Below, piece by piece: positions 52,073 to 61,079 of a DNA stretch of 64,000 bases; the first letter of the stretch is position 1, and every line of letters starts with the position of its first letter. The translations under genes were made by a program, and so were the position numbers. Source of the DNA: Hyphomicrobium sp. (GTDB taxonomy: Bacteria > Pseudomonadota > Alphaproteobacteria > Rhizobiales > Hyphomicrobiaceae); NCBI GenBank assembly GCA_022844105.1, contig JALHMJ010000006.1:101417-165416 (forward strand), read 5' to 3'. Below the pieces are notes generated by a model that searched no databases, was not told the origin of the DNA, and saw nothing but the letters and a program-made list of their open reading frames with translations.

Positions 52073-53176
52073 TCAGGGATTGCCCAAATAAATGCGGAAG
52101 GTCAGCGCGCCGTGTTTTGGCGTAAAAGCCAGCGCAGTGAATAAGCTGCCAGTACCGTTCGACAGCTGATAGCGCGTCACCTTCTGACCCGGCCATGTGG
52201 GCGTGTCGTGTGGTGCCACGCCAAAACGCGCCTCAAACCCGGCCTTTACATCGTCGAAGAGATGGAGGCTGACGGGCTGGGTGGTGAGCGAGCAGACGTA
52301 GACTGGGGGCTTATGGTTGCTTTCCGAATGAACCAACGCATACGCACCGAACCTGTCGCGGAACGTCCACCCTCCGTCAATTTGGGCAGCGGTGCCACTT
52401 CTGCGAGTCAGCTCTTCTTTCGGAGCAGGTTTCCATTTGCCAACCAGAGCAAGGGTCGTCAGGCCTTCCAGACTATCGCCGTGCGCGATACAGGTATTTG
52501 CGACCAGTCGCAGGAGATGCTCGACCTGCCGAGAATGCGCGATCTCGGCTGTGATCTTGGCCGTATCGACCGTTGCTAACCCGCCTTCCTTAGTTGCCCC
52601 GAGCAGGTCCACCAAACGCTGCCGTGCCGAAGCCGCTTCCTGGTCCTCAGCGTCGCGGCCGATGGCTGCTTCGTAGTCGGCAAGCGCCTGCTCAAGTTCT
52701 CGGCGGCGCACATGCACGATCGCCCGGTTGAAGTAGCTGTCGCTCACTTCGGGCTGTAGGCGAACCGCTTCGTCCAGATCTCTAAGGGCTTCATCAAGCC
52801 GCCCGAGGTTGGACAACGCGTTTCCGCGATTCATGTTGGCGTAGGGTAGTCCAGGGCTGATCCTCAGGGCCTCGGTAAAATCGTGGATGGCCGCGCTGTA
52901 GTCGCCTTTCGCATAGTAGACATTGCCACGGTTGTAGTAGGCCAAGGCACTAGCCGGATTGAGTGCAATCGCGGCGTTGAAGCCTGCCAAGGCATCGTCC
53001 AGTTCGCCCTTCATGTAGTCGGCTGCGGCACGGTCATGGATAGTGGCGAAGTCGGCGGCCTCAGCAGACTCTCCGCGTTCAGCCGTAGCCCCTCGCGCCA
53101 AAGATGCGCCTGTCACGCAAATGAGCCCTGCGAAAAGGATGGCCAAATAGCACTTCGGCGTCAGGGCAAGAGGCAT
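52073..53176 (-). CDS. Exported TPR-repeat protein
   Basis: A 367-residue protein with a signal peptide (CYLAILFAGLICVTGASLA). Four to five tetratricopeptide repeats fill about residues 40-190 (AFNAAIALNPASALAYYNRG-type units, for example YAKGDYSAAIHDFTEAL, ANMNRGNALSNLGRLDEAL). The C-terminal half is unrecognised and includes two Cys (VANTCIAHG; VYVCSLTTQP). TPR domains mediate protein contacts; a scaffold for the small metal-binding proteins is possible but speculative. It lies within the metal operon on the same strand. Confidence 0.72.
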   Translation of the reverse strand: MPLALTPKCYLAILFAGLICVTGASLARGATAERGESAEAADFATIHDRAAADYMKGELDDALAGFNAAIALNPASALAYYNRGNVYYAKGDYSAAIHDFTEALRISPGLPYANMNRGNALSNLGRLDEALRDLDEAVRLQPEVSDSYFNRAIVHVRRRELEQALADYEAAIGRDAEDQEAASARQRLVDLLGATKEGGLATVDTAKITAEIAHSRQVEHLLRLVANTCIAHGDSLEGLTTLALVGKWKPAPKEELTRRSGTAAQIDGGWTFRDRFGAYALVHSESNHKPPVYVCSLTTQPVSLHLFDDVKAGFEARFGVAPHDTPTWPGQKVTRYQLSNGTGSLFTALAFTPKHGALTFRIYLGNP

Positions 53177-53220
53177 GAAACGCGCACTCCATCGTCAACA
53201 GGCCCGTGGGGCCGCTGGTG

Positions 53221-53709
53221 TCATTTCAGGGTGCCGGGCGGGTAAAGACCTTCGACGAGCGGCAAAAGCCCCTTGATCTTCGTTAGCGCGGTCGAGGCAG
53301 CATCAGCCTCGTTGTGCTCGGCGCCGTGGTGTAGCTCGTCAACAGCCTTATCGAGCTGCTTGAGCGCAGAGGTCAGCTTGGCCTTCGATCCTTCGGCGAC
53401 CATGTCCGACTTCTCTTGCAGCGTGTGCACCGCCGCTTCCATGTGCTCACCCGCTTCATGAGCCCCGGCCAGTTTATTGCCGCCAATGGCCGTCTCGGCT
53501 TCGGTTAACTTCGCCGTGATTAGCGTCCAGGCCTCTTTGACGTTGGACGGTGGTGTTATCTTGAAGTGGGCCTCGTCCTCGCCATGTGCGTGCTCCTTCC
53601 CATGCTCGTGCCCCTTGCCATGGTCGTGGCCCTCTTCGGCCATCACAGGCAATGTCATGGCAATGACGACAGCGGCGGCTGCAGCCAGAGTCGTTCGGGT
53701 GATGCTCAT
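53221..53709 (-). CDS. Exported His-rich helical protein
   Basis: A 162-residue protein: signal peptide SITRTTLAAAAAVVIAMTLP, then a His/Asp/Gly/Glu segment EEGHDHGKGHEHGKEHAHGE, then about 110 residues of predicted helices (AWTLITAKLTEAETAIGGNK, AGEHMEAAVHTLQEKSDMV, KQLDKAVDELHHGAEHNEAD) that resemble a four-helix bundle, and the C-terminal VEGLYPPGTLK. The composition fits periplasmic Zn/Co/Ni binding. Its C-terminal motif is shared with the 48-residue protein at 54.2 kb. Confidence 0.7.
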   Translation of the reverse strand: MSITRTTLAAAAAVVIAMTLPVMAEEGHDHGKGHEHGKEHAHGEDEAHFKITPPSNVKEAWTLITAKLTEAETAIGGNKLAGAHEAGEHMEAAVHTLQEKSDMVAEGSKAKLTSALKQLDKAVDELHHGAEHNEADAASTALTKIKGLLPLVEGLYPPGTLK

Positions 53710-53918
53710 GCGATATGTTCCTTTGCAGTTTGGGTTCTGGTTCGGCTCCGGCGGTGAACTATTCGTTAAGCCACTCGAACGGAGCTTCGATCTGATTTGT
53801 TAGGTGCAGCCCTGGGATTTGCAGCACTGCCGAACAGCACCATGTTGTCGTTGACCTACCTCGACGTTTGGTTTCGAGCAGCAGTTGCTCACGTTGTTAG
53901 AATCACACGGATTGATCT

Positions 53919-54173
53919 CTATTTAATCGGCGCGTTATGGGGAGGTTGATAGGCTGGCGCATTCTCCCGAACCGTGACCGGCAGATGCTCATTTCTGTGA
54001 CAGTAAACGCGCCGCGGCGTGTTGTGACAGTGCCGGTAGGTTTTCGCATTCACTGGTGACACGGAATTTGAGCGAGTAACTGCAATGGGATCAGTTGCGC
54101 TTGCTTGTTGAAGCAAAATCGCATGCCAGATTAGTGCACATGCTAACTTTAATTGTACCGACTTGTATTTCAT
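53919..54173 (-). CDS. Small exported protein with Cys-His pairs
   Basis: An 84-residue protein with a signal peptide (QLKLACALIWHAILLQQASA) and a mature part containing YRHCHNTPRRVYCHRNEHLP, that is two CH pairs with an extra His. It stands alone in a 500-bp stretch between the His-rich helical gene and the czcA-coupled small gene. Metal binding is plausible; coding status rests on the signal peptide and the context. Confidence 0.5.
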   Translation of the reverse strand: MKYKSVQLKLACALIWHAILLQQASATDPIAVTRSNSVSPVNAKTYRHCHNTPRRVYCHRNEHLPVTVRENAPAYQPPHNAPIK

Positions 54174-54203
54174 GGTCAGCCACTCCAGCTAACTGTTTTC
54201 CAG

Positions 54204-54350
54204 CTAATTGAAAGCACCAGCGGGATACAGATCCTCCACGCTGCCGTGCTTATGGTCCTTGCCGTGCCCATGGCAATCGGCGGCGTAAGCAGCTTTAGAA
54301 ATCACCAGCAATAGACCCACAGCGAGAAGGGCAATTTGCGTTTGAGTCAT
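54204..54350 (-). CDS. 48-residue exported His-rich peptide coupled to czcA
   Basis: The ATG at 54348-54350 overlaps the czcA stop (ATGA), so translation is coupled to the pump. The peptide has a signal sequence (TQTQIALLAVGLLLVISKA, cleaved after AYAA), then DCHGHGKDHKHG and the C-terminus VEDLYPAGAFN. It is thus a His peptide of about 25 residues after cleavage. A periplasmic metal donor or cap for the efflux pump is the obvious guess. Its tail matches that of the 162-residue protein at 53.2 kb. Confidence 0.7.
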   Translation of the reverse strand: MTQTQIALLAVGLLLVISKAAYAADCHGHGKDHKHGSVEDLYPAGAFN

Positions 54351-57300
54351 TGCACGGCCGCTTTGAGTGGTTCAGGCGGAACTGCATTTTCGACGGTGAA
54401 CTCTTCGTTGAGGCAGAAGCGCTTGTAGAGCGCCGGCAGCACGAGCAGTGTCAGCAGCGTGGCGGTTATCAGACCGCCAATTACAACGGTTGCCAGCGGC
54501 TTTTGCACTTCGGCGCCGGTCCCTGTCGCGATCGCCATCGGCACGAAGCCGAGCGAAGCGACCAGCGCGGTCATCAGAACAGGTCGGAGGCGAGTCATCG
54601 CACCTTCGATGATGGCCAGTTCGCCTTGGATGCCCTTGAGCCTCAGCTGGTTGATGTAGGTGACCATGACGAGGCCGTTCAGCACGGCCACGCCAGACAA
54701 CGCGATGAAGCCGACCGCGGCGGAAATCGAGAAGGGCATGTCACGGAGATAGAGCGTGAGGATGCCGCCGGAGATCGCGAGCGGCACGCCGGAGAACACC
54801 AGTAGTGCCTCGCGCACTTTGCCGAATGCGGTGAACAGCATCAGGAAGATGATGAAGAAGCACGCCGGTACGACGATCATCAACCGGCTGCGCGCCGCTT
54901 GCAGGTTTTCAAACTGCCCGCCCCAGGCCAGCCAGTTGCCTGGAGGCACCTGAACCTCGGTATCAATGCGACGCTGCGCCTCTTCGACAAAAGAGCCAAT
55001 GTCACGCCCGCGCACATTCGCCTGAACGACCACGCGGCGCTTGCCGTTTTCGCGGCTGATCTGGTTCGGGCCTTCCTCGACCACAAACCGCGCCAGCGTC
55101 TTGAGCGGGATAAACGACGTCTTCGCGGAGTCGCCGTCGGTATCCGGCACCGGGACAGGCAGATTTTCCAGGGTTTCAAGGTTATCTCTGAGCCTGTCCG
55201 GCAATCGCACGAGGATGTCAAACCGGCGGTCGCCCTGGAATACCAGACCCGCTTCCCGCCCGCCGACCGCAATTGAGATGACGTCCAGAACATCCCCGAT
55301 GTTAAGGCCGTAACGAGAGATGGCCTGCTTATCGAGCTTGACGTCCAACATGGGCAGACCCGTGGTCTGTTCGACCTTTACGTCAGCCGCGCCCGGCACT
55401 TGCCGCAGCACGGACGCCACCTTGGTTGCCGTTGCTCCAAGTTCGTCGAAGTCGTCACCGAACACCTTGACCGCCACGTCGCTGCGCACGCCTGCAATCA
55501 GCTCGTTGAAGCGCATCTGAATCGGCTGCGTGTACTCGTAGTTATTGCCCGGCAGCAAGCCAACGGCCGCCGCAATCTTCTCGACCAGCTCGGCCTTGGT
55601 CATGCCCGGATCTGGCCAATCCGACTGAGGCTTGAGGATGATGAACGTATCGGAGACGTGGGGCGGCATCGGGTCCGACGCCATCTCCGCCGTACCCGTC
55701 TTGGAAAATACGAACGCGACTTCGGGGAAGGCACGAACCGTCGCCTCGACCTTCAACTGCATGTCCTGCGATTGGGAGAGTGACGTTGAGGGGATGCGCA
55801 TGGCATGCATGGCAAGATTCTTTTCATCCAGCGTCGGGATGAACTCCTGGCCGAGGCGCGTGAACAGGAACAGCGAGAACACGAAAAAGGCGACCGACAT
55901 CCAGATCACGCTGGAGGTGTCGGCCAGCACGCTGCGCAACGCTGGTTCGTAGACGCGCTTGGAGTAGCGGATGATCGCGCTTTCTTTTTCTTCGACGCGT
56001 CCGGTCACGAACAGCCCGATCATGGCGGGCACGAAGGTCAGCGACATGACGAATGCGGCGAGCAGCGCCAGGATGACGGTCAGCCCCATCGGCTCGAACA
56101 TCTTGCCTTCCACGCCGGTGAAGGTGAGGAGCGGCAGGTAGACGGTAATGATGATGATTTGCCCGAACACTGACGGCTGGATCATCTCCTTGCTGGCGAC
56201 CATCACCTCGTGCAGACGCTCGTTGACGTTGAGCAATCGGCCTTCATGGTGCTGACGCTCGGCAAGCCTGCGCAGGGCGTTTTCGGTGATGATCACCGCG
56301 CCGTCAACGATGAGACCGAAGTCGAGTGCGCCAAGACTCATGAGGTTGGCGGAAATGCCAGCCTCCACCATGCCGACCGTGGTGAAAAGCATCGTGATGG
56401 GAATGACCAGCGCCGTGATGAGTGCGGCGCGCAGGTTGCCGAGCATCAGGAACAGCACGACGATAACCAGCAGCGCGCCTTCCGCAAGGTTCTTCACTAC
56501 CGTCTTTACGGTAGCATCAACCAGGACCGTGCGGTCGAGCACGGTCTTGATGGCGATATCCGGCGGCAGTGACTTGGAGATCGTTTTGATCTTCTCGTCG
56601 ACAGCGGCTGAAACGATGCGGCTATTGCCGCCCTTAAGCATCATCGTGGTGCCGACGACCACCTCATACCCGTTCTCGCTGGCCGAACCGGTACGTAGTT
56701 CGCGGCCGATCCCAACTTCTGCGACGTCTTTCAAGTAAACCGGGACGCCGTTGCGATTGGCGATGATAACATTGCCGATGTCGGCCGCGGTTTCGAGCCG
56801 ACCGTCGGCCCGGACGATGTAGGATTCACCCTTTTGCTCGATGTATCCAGCACCGACGCTGGTATTGTTGCGCTCCAACGCGTTGATGACATCGGAGAAC
56901 GTCAGCCCTAGGGACAACAACTTCTGAGGATCAGGCTGAACCTGGTATTGCTGCTCGTAGCCGCCGATGGCATCCACCTCGGCAACGCCGGTCACGCCCT
57001 TAAGCTGGGGCCGGATGATCCAGTCCTGCACCGTGCGCAGGTACATGGAAAACTCAAAGTCCTTACGCAGAACCAGGCCTTCCGGCGTCAAGTAACTGCC
57101 ATCGCTCTGCCAGCCGGGTTTGCCATCTTTGACCTCCGCACCCTTGCCGCCCGGATGTTCGAAATGTACCGTCCACATGTAGATTTCGCCGAGACCGGTC
57201 GAAACGGCACCCATGCGGGGTTCGGCCCCCGCTGGTAGGTTGGCTTTGGCTTGGTTCATCCGCTCCGACACCTGGGAGCGCGCAAAGTAGATGTCGACGT

Positions 57301-57598
57301 TGTCCTCAAAAACCGCCGTGACCTGCGAAAACCCGTTGCGCGACAGCGAGCGCGTGTAGGAGAGCCCCGGTATGCCTGCGAGCGCAGTCTCGATCGGGAA
57401 CGTGACGTTTTTTTCGATCTCAAAGGGCGACAAAGCCGCCGCTTCCGTGTTGATCTGGATCTGGTTGTTGGTGATGTCCGGCACGGCGTCAATCGGCAGC
57501 CGTTGCAGCGAATAGAGGCCGAATGCTGAGGCGGCAGCGACCAGCAAGACCACCAGCACACGGTGCGTAAGGGAGAAACTTAGGATGCGTTCAATCAT
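54347..57598 (-). CDS. czcA: Heavy-metal efflux RND transporter (CzcA type)
   Basis: Inner-membrane proton-driven pump of 1,083 residues that exports divalent metal through CzcB and CzcC. Twelve membrane segments in two halves with large periplasmic loops are apparent. The TM4 motif DFGLIVDGAVIITEN (about residue 426) has the Asp/Asp/Glu set typical of the Co/Zn/Cd (HME1/2) group and not the Cu/Ag CusA group. N-terminus MIERILSFSLTHRVLVVL and the QINTEAAALSPFEIEKNVTF region are standard. It lies 15 bp after czcB and overlaps the 48-residue gene. Confidence 0.93.
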   Translation of the reverse strand: MIERILSFSLTHRVLVVLLVAAASAFGLYSLQRLPIDAVPDITNNQIQINTEAAALSPFEIEKNVTFPIETALAGIPGLSYTRSLSRNGFSQVTAVFEDNVDIYFARSQVSERMNQAKANLPAGAEPRMGAVSTGLGEIYMWTVHFEHPGGKGAEVKDGKPGWQSDGSYLTPEGLVLRKDFEFSMYLRTVQDWIIRPQLKGVTGVAEVDAIGGYEQQYQVQPDPQKLLSLGLTFSDVINALERNNTSVGAGYIEQKGESYIVRADGRLETAADIGNVIIANRNGVPVYLKDVAEVGIGRELRTGSASENGYEVVVGTTMMLKGGNSRIVSAAVDEKIKTISKSLPPDIAIKTVLDRTVLVDATVKTVVKNLAEGALLVIVVLFLMLGNLRAALITALVIPITMLFTTVGMVEAGISANLMSLGALDFGLIVDGAVIITENALRRLAERQHHEGRLLNVNERLHEVMVASKEMIQPSVFGQIIIITVYLPLLTFTGVEGKMFEPMGLTVILALLAAFVMSLTFVPAMIGLFVTGRVEEKESAIIRYSKRVYEPALRSVLADTSSVIWMSVAFFVFSLFLFTRLGQEFIPTLDEKNLAMHAMRIPSTSLSQSQDMQLKVEATVRAFPEVAFVFSKTGTAEMASDPMPPHVSDTFIILKPQSDWPDPGMTKAELVEKIAAAVGLLPGNNYEYTQPIQMRFNELIAGVRSDVAVKVFGDDFDELGATATKVASVLRQVPGAADVKVEQTTGLPMLDVKLDKQAISRYGLNIGDVLDVISIAVGGREAGLVFQGDRRFDILVRLPDRLRDNLETLENLPVPVPDTDGDSAKTSFIPLKTLARFVVEEGPNQISRENGKRRVVVQANVRGRDIGSFVEEAQRRIDTEVQVPPGNWLAWGGQFENLQAARSRLMIVVPACFFIIFLMLFTAFGKVREALLVFSGVPLAISGGILTLYLRDMPFSISAAVGFIALSGVAVLNGLVMVTYINQLRLKGIQGELAIIEGAMTRLRPVLMTALVASLGFVPMAIATGTGAEVQKPLATVVIGGLITATLLTLLVLPALYKRFCLNEEFTVENAVPPEPLKAAVQ

Positions 57599-57613
57599 GG
57601 CCGGTTCTCTCCC

Positions 57614-59050
57614 TCAATGCTCGTGCTCGGCTTCGGCTTTGCCGAGCTCGGCCTTAAGCGTGAAGGTGTTGGAGGTGGCGACGGTCTCTCCGAATTCGAG
57701 CCCCGACACGATCTCGACGTTTCGCGAATCCTCGCGGCCTGTTGTGACGGGTCGCACACGGAAACCGCCGCTTTCGCTGACGAACACCACCTTCGACCCC
57801 TTCACCGTCTGTATGGCGCCAGCGGGTATCAGAATGTCGACCTCCTGCTCTGACGCGATGAGGCGCGCATCGACATAGTCGCCGGGCTTCCATGTGCCGG
57901 ATGCATTATCCACCTCGGCAATTGCTTTGGCGGAGCGCGTCTCCTGATCAATCACCGGGCTGAGCGCGATGATTGTTCCGCTGGCCTGACGGGTTCCCGA
58001 TTGCACGCGCACCGTTTGCCCTTTTTTGGCGAACGGCAGGTCATTGGGCGCGACAGCTAACTCAATCCAGACCTTTGCCGGATCGGCGATCGTGAACACT
58101 TCTTTGTCGGTTCCAACGGTCTGCCCGAGCACCAGATCACGCGCGGTGACCTGGCCGGCAATGGGCGCTCGCAGTTCATAGATGCGAAAACTGCTCTCAT
58201 CGCCGATATCAGGCAGCCGTTTGATTTCATCGTCAGAGAGGCCGATTGCGTGCAGGCGTTGATGCGCAACATCGAGCCTGATTTTGGCTTCCGCGTGGGC
58301 GTTGCGGGCGGCGAGAAACTCCTGCTCCGCGGTCACCTTCTGCTTCCACAGCCGCTCTTCCCGCTCATAGGTTGAGCGCGCCAGCTCCTCGGTGCGCGAC
58401 GCCGCCAGAAAATCGGCCTTTGCATCGGCCATTTCGCGGCTGTCGATCGTGGCAAGAAGATCACCGGCGCTGACTGTATCACCGAGCTGCTTGTCGATAC
58501 TCGCCACCGTGCCGGTGAGTTTCGACACGACCCGGGCCTGAGCGTTGGCATTCATCGTGATGCGGCCGGGAGCGGCAACCTCCTTACTGAGCTTGCCGGA
58601 AGCCGCCGGCTGCATCTCGATCGTTGCAGCCTTGATCTGTTCGGCACTAAGCTTGATCAGCCCTTCCGAGGATTCGCCTTCTTCCTTGCCGTGGGCATGG
58701 CCATCCGCGTCCTTCTCGCCAGCAGGCTCCTTGCCGTGGGCGTGACCGTCGCCTTCCTTTTCTCCGACGGCCTCCTTACCGTGGTCGGCGTCCGCTTTCG
58801 CAACTGGCGCCATGTCTGCGCTGGAAGGCCAAATCGATTCCCAAACGGCCCGGACGACTCCGTCCTCACAGACCTTCATGCCGAAGCCCTCAGCCGCGTG
58901 ACCAGCCTCCTGCTCTTCTCCATGACCGTGGCCATGCCCATGCGCATCCACCTTCGCGGGTCCGCACATGGCGCTGGTCTCGCGATACGCCACGAACAGG
59001 CCCAGAAGAGCTGCTGCAGCGGCTAGGGTAAGTTTCGAGGTGGGCTTCAT
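57614..59050 (-). CDS. czcB: CzcB-type periplasmic adaptor (membrane fusion protein)
   Basis: A 478-residue adaptor joining CzcA to CzcC. After an N-terminal membrane anchor/signal it has a His/Asp/Glu-rich region with repeated HAHGKE and EKDADGHAHGKEE-type units (residues about 35-125). The lipoyl/hairpin core follows (GRITMNANAQARVVSKLTGT; VSAGDLLATIDSREMADAK), then beta-barrel LRAPIAGQVTARDLVLGQTV and the membrane-proximal domain. The N-terminal His repeats are longer than in textbook CzcB and suggest metal sensing or capture in the periplasm. Confidence 0.9.
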   Translation of the reverse strand: MKPTSKLTLAAAAALLGLFVAYRETSAMCGPAKVDAHGHGHGHGEEQEAGHAAEGFGMKVCEDGVVRAVWESIWPSSADMAPVAKADADHGKEAVGEKEGDGHAHGKEPAGEKDADGHAHGKEEGESSEGLIKLSAEQIKAATIEMQPAASGKLSKEVAAPGRITMNANAQARVVSKLTGTVASIDKQLGDTVSAGDLLATIDSREMADAKADFLAASRTEELARSTYEREERLWKQKVTAEQEFLAARNAHAEAKIRLDVAHQRLHAIGLSDDEIKRLPDIGDESSFRIYELRAPIAGQVTARDLVLGQTVGTDKEVFTIADPAKVWIELAVAPNDLPFAKKGQTVRVQSGTRQASGTIIALSPVIDQETRSAKAIAEVDNASGTWKPGDYVDARLIASEQEVDILIPAGAIQTVKGSKVVFVSESGGFRVRPVTTGREDSRNVEIVSGLEFGETVATSNTFTLKAELGKAEAEHEH

Positions 59051-59064
59051 TTAACAACGCTTTC

Positions 59065-60417
59065 CTAGAATTCCTTGATGTCGCGCCCGATCAGGGCTTC
59101 GACCTTGACCCGTGCCTTTTCGTAGTCGGCTCGGGCGTTGAGCAGATCCAGGCGCACCTCGAACACTGAGCGCTGAACATCGAGTACGTTCAGGAGATCG
59201 AACTTGCCCTCGTCGTAGCCGAGTTTCGTTCGGTCAAAGGCCGTCTGCGCTACGGGCAGGACGTCGCGCTTTAACCCATTGAGCTGCGTCGCCGCGACTT
59301 CAAGTTCGCCAACGGCATCAATTAGCGCGCGCAGAAGATCGTCGCGCACGGCTAATGCGTCGGTTTCAGCTTTCGTAAGTCGGCTCTCGGCGGCGGCGAT
59401 ATTGCCGTCATTGCGATCAAAAATGGGTAGCGGAATCGCGACGGACGCAACGATCGCCGTGGAGTCGTTCTCATTGAACTGACGCACCCCGGCGCCGACG
59501 CGAAGATCGGGGATCGATTTGGCATGCTCCAAATCGACCTGCGCCGCACGGCGACTAACCTCGTCAGTCCAGCGCGCCAGCGTTGGGTTGTTATTAAGGT
59601 AGGTCTTCAACGCTTCGACCGAAGGCACGCTGGTACCATTGCCAAGCCGGCCCGCTGCAACGCCGAAGTCGGGCGCATGCGCACCCCACAAGGTTGAAAG
59701 CTTGCGCTTGGCCGCATCCAACCGCGCCTTCTCTGCACCTTGAAGGGCCTTGGCGCGAGCGGCGGCGACCAGAGCACGATCCAACTCAATCGGACTGGCC
59801 TTGCCGACTTTCAAGCGGGCATCGACGCTTTTGCGCGTCTTCTCCGCTATCGAGACAAACTCACCCAGAACCTTCACCCGCTCCTGCGCGGTGAGCACGT
59901 CCACGAACGATTGGGCGGCCAAAGTCGTCACCTGCACGCGGACGCCTTCGTAGTCCCACGTGGCAAGTGAGGTCTCAAGTTGAGCGGCCTGCAGACGGGC
60001 GTAGCGTTTGCCGCCGAGTTCAATGAGCTGGGTCAGACTCGCCGTTTCCTCGGCGACATCGAAGGCGCGCTTATCCTTCGATCCACCAAAGTTCTCTAGC
60101 TCCAGCAACAACTCCGGATTGGGGCGACGTGAGGCTTGGAAGACTTCCCCATCGCGAGCCTGAATTTCATGATAGGCGGCCTGTATTGAGGGATTGTAGG
60201 CTAACGTCCGGCTGACGGCGTCGCGCAACGTCAGGCGGCTTTCATAGCTTAGGGTCGACTTAGCCCTGCCGAATGGAGACAGCACCTGTCCAACTTCCTC
60301 GGACACTGCTGTTTCAGTACTCCAGCCGGAAAGCTCCTCGGCCGTTGCGCTGTAGCCCGAGCAGGCCGTAGCCACAGCAACAGCCAACCAAATCTCGAAA
60401 GTCGAACGTTTTGCCAT
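59065..60417 (-). CDS. czcC: CzcC-type outer-membrane channel (TolC family)
   Basis: A 450-residue outer-membrane efflux protein with two OEP domains. Start at ATG 60415-60417 with GGGGG upstream. The N-terminus MAKRSTFEIWLAVAVATACSG reads as a signal peptide, with Cys placed like a lipobox. Family stretches: LTLRDAVSRTLAYNPSIQAA, ASRRPNPELLLELENFGG, LTQLIELGGKRYAR and FDRTKLGYDEGKFDLLNVLD. It is 14 bp upstream of czcB, so the operon order is czcC-czcB-czcA. Confidence 0.9.
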   Translation of the reverse strand: MAKRSTFEIWLAVAVATACSGYSATAEELSGWSTETAVSEEVGQVLSPFGRAKSTLSYESRLTLRDAVSRTLAYNPSIQAAYHEIQARDGEVFQASRRPNPELLLELENFGGSKDKRAFDVAEETASLTQLIELGGKRYARLQAAQLETSLATWDYEGVRVQVTTLAAQSFVDVLTAQERVKVLGEFVSIAEKTRKSVDARLKVGKASPIELDRALVAAARAKALQGAEKARLDAAKRKLSTLWGAHAPDFGVAAGRLGNGTSVPSVEALKTYLNNNPTLARWTDEVSRRAAQVDLEHAKSIPDLRVGAGVRQFNENDSTAIVASVAIPLPIFDRNDGNIAAAESRLTKAETDALAVRDDLLRALIDAVGELEVAATQLNGLKRDVLPVAQTAFDRTKLGYDEGKFDLLNVLDVQRSVFEVRLDLLNARADYEKARVKVEALIGRDIKEF

Positions 60418-60495
60418 AGGGCCCCCAGGCATCGAATCAGTTTTGCGCCGTCAGCAAGTGTGCCGACTGCGCAGTCAAAGATCAGACGGGAGGCG

Positions 60496-60915
60496 CTAAA
60501 TGAGGAGGATAACCGTGCTTAGAGCGTCAAGACGCGGGTCGCCGGCTACACGCGGCGCTGCATAGCCGCTCCAAGCTACAGGATGCCCCGGCTGGAACGC
60601 CAGAGGCGTCGTAGCGTTTAGCAACGGCGAAGGACCGCCCTCATCAGTCGACTGCTTCTTGATCGAGGAAAAAGTGACCGTCGCCGGCGCCTGAAGACCG
60701 ATGTCGACGCAATCCGGACCAGTCTCCAAACTGCTCGTTTCAGCCGCATCATCATGTTCGATGTCAGCGGCTAAGTCGCTTTGGTGGTGCAGTGAGCTGT
60801 GGACGAATTCCACCATTCGGTGGCCGTCATTGCCGACGCACAGGCGCATTGACCCGGCCACCAGGGTAGCCGGCACGAACAGAATCAGGAGCAGAGTTGC
60901 AACTATGCGTCTCAT
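60496..60915 (-). CDS. Exported protein preceding czcCBA (CzcI-like position)
   Basis: A 139-residue protein beginning MRRIVATLLLILFVPATLVA, a signal peptide. The mature part has LCVGNDGHRMVEFVHSSLHH, several His, and a second Cys in GPDCVDIG. Small proteins with CxGxDGH-like motifs often stand upstream of czc genes in alphaproteobacteria (from memory), where CzcI has a regulatory role in other bacteria. Location 79 bp before czcC suggests one operon. A TTG 10 codons upstream is an alternative start. Confidence 0.6.
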   Translation of the reverse strand: MRRIVATLLLILFVPATLVAGSMRLCVGNDGHRMVEFVHSSLHHQSDLAADIEHDDAAETSSLETGPDCVDIGLQAPATVTFSSIKKQSTDEGGPSPLLNATTPLAFQPGHPVAWSGYAAPRVAGDPRLDALSTVILLI

Positions 60916-61054
60916 ACTGCGACTTATAACATTTTTTGTCAGCAAATAACACCCTCGTTTTGCATGTGACTACAACAAGACAAGTCTGCTGTTGCCTGGT
61001 TGCACAATGGCATGGAAAGAAGGCCGGAACGCGAACCGCCGGGTTATAAGGTGG

Positions 61055-61073
61055 TTGTTTGCTATGCAAACAA
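61055..61073. promoter_or_regulatory. Perfect palindrome upstream of czc operon
   Basis: TTGTTTGC-TAT-GCAAACAA is a perfect inverted repeat with 8-bp arms and a 3-bp centre, lying between the ZIP stop codon and the small gene that begins the czc operon. There is no T-run beside it, so it is more likely an operator than a terminator. The cognate regulator is unknown. Confidence 0.45.
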
Positions 61074-61079
61074 GGGACG

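Noticed and set aside
54347..57598. Copper/silver pump CusA as the identity of the RND transporter
   Set aside because: The TM4 motif DFGLIVDGAVIITEN has the acidic set of divalent-metal pumps, and the neighbours (czcD, ZntA-like ATPase, ZntR-like MerR) point to Zn/Cd/Co.
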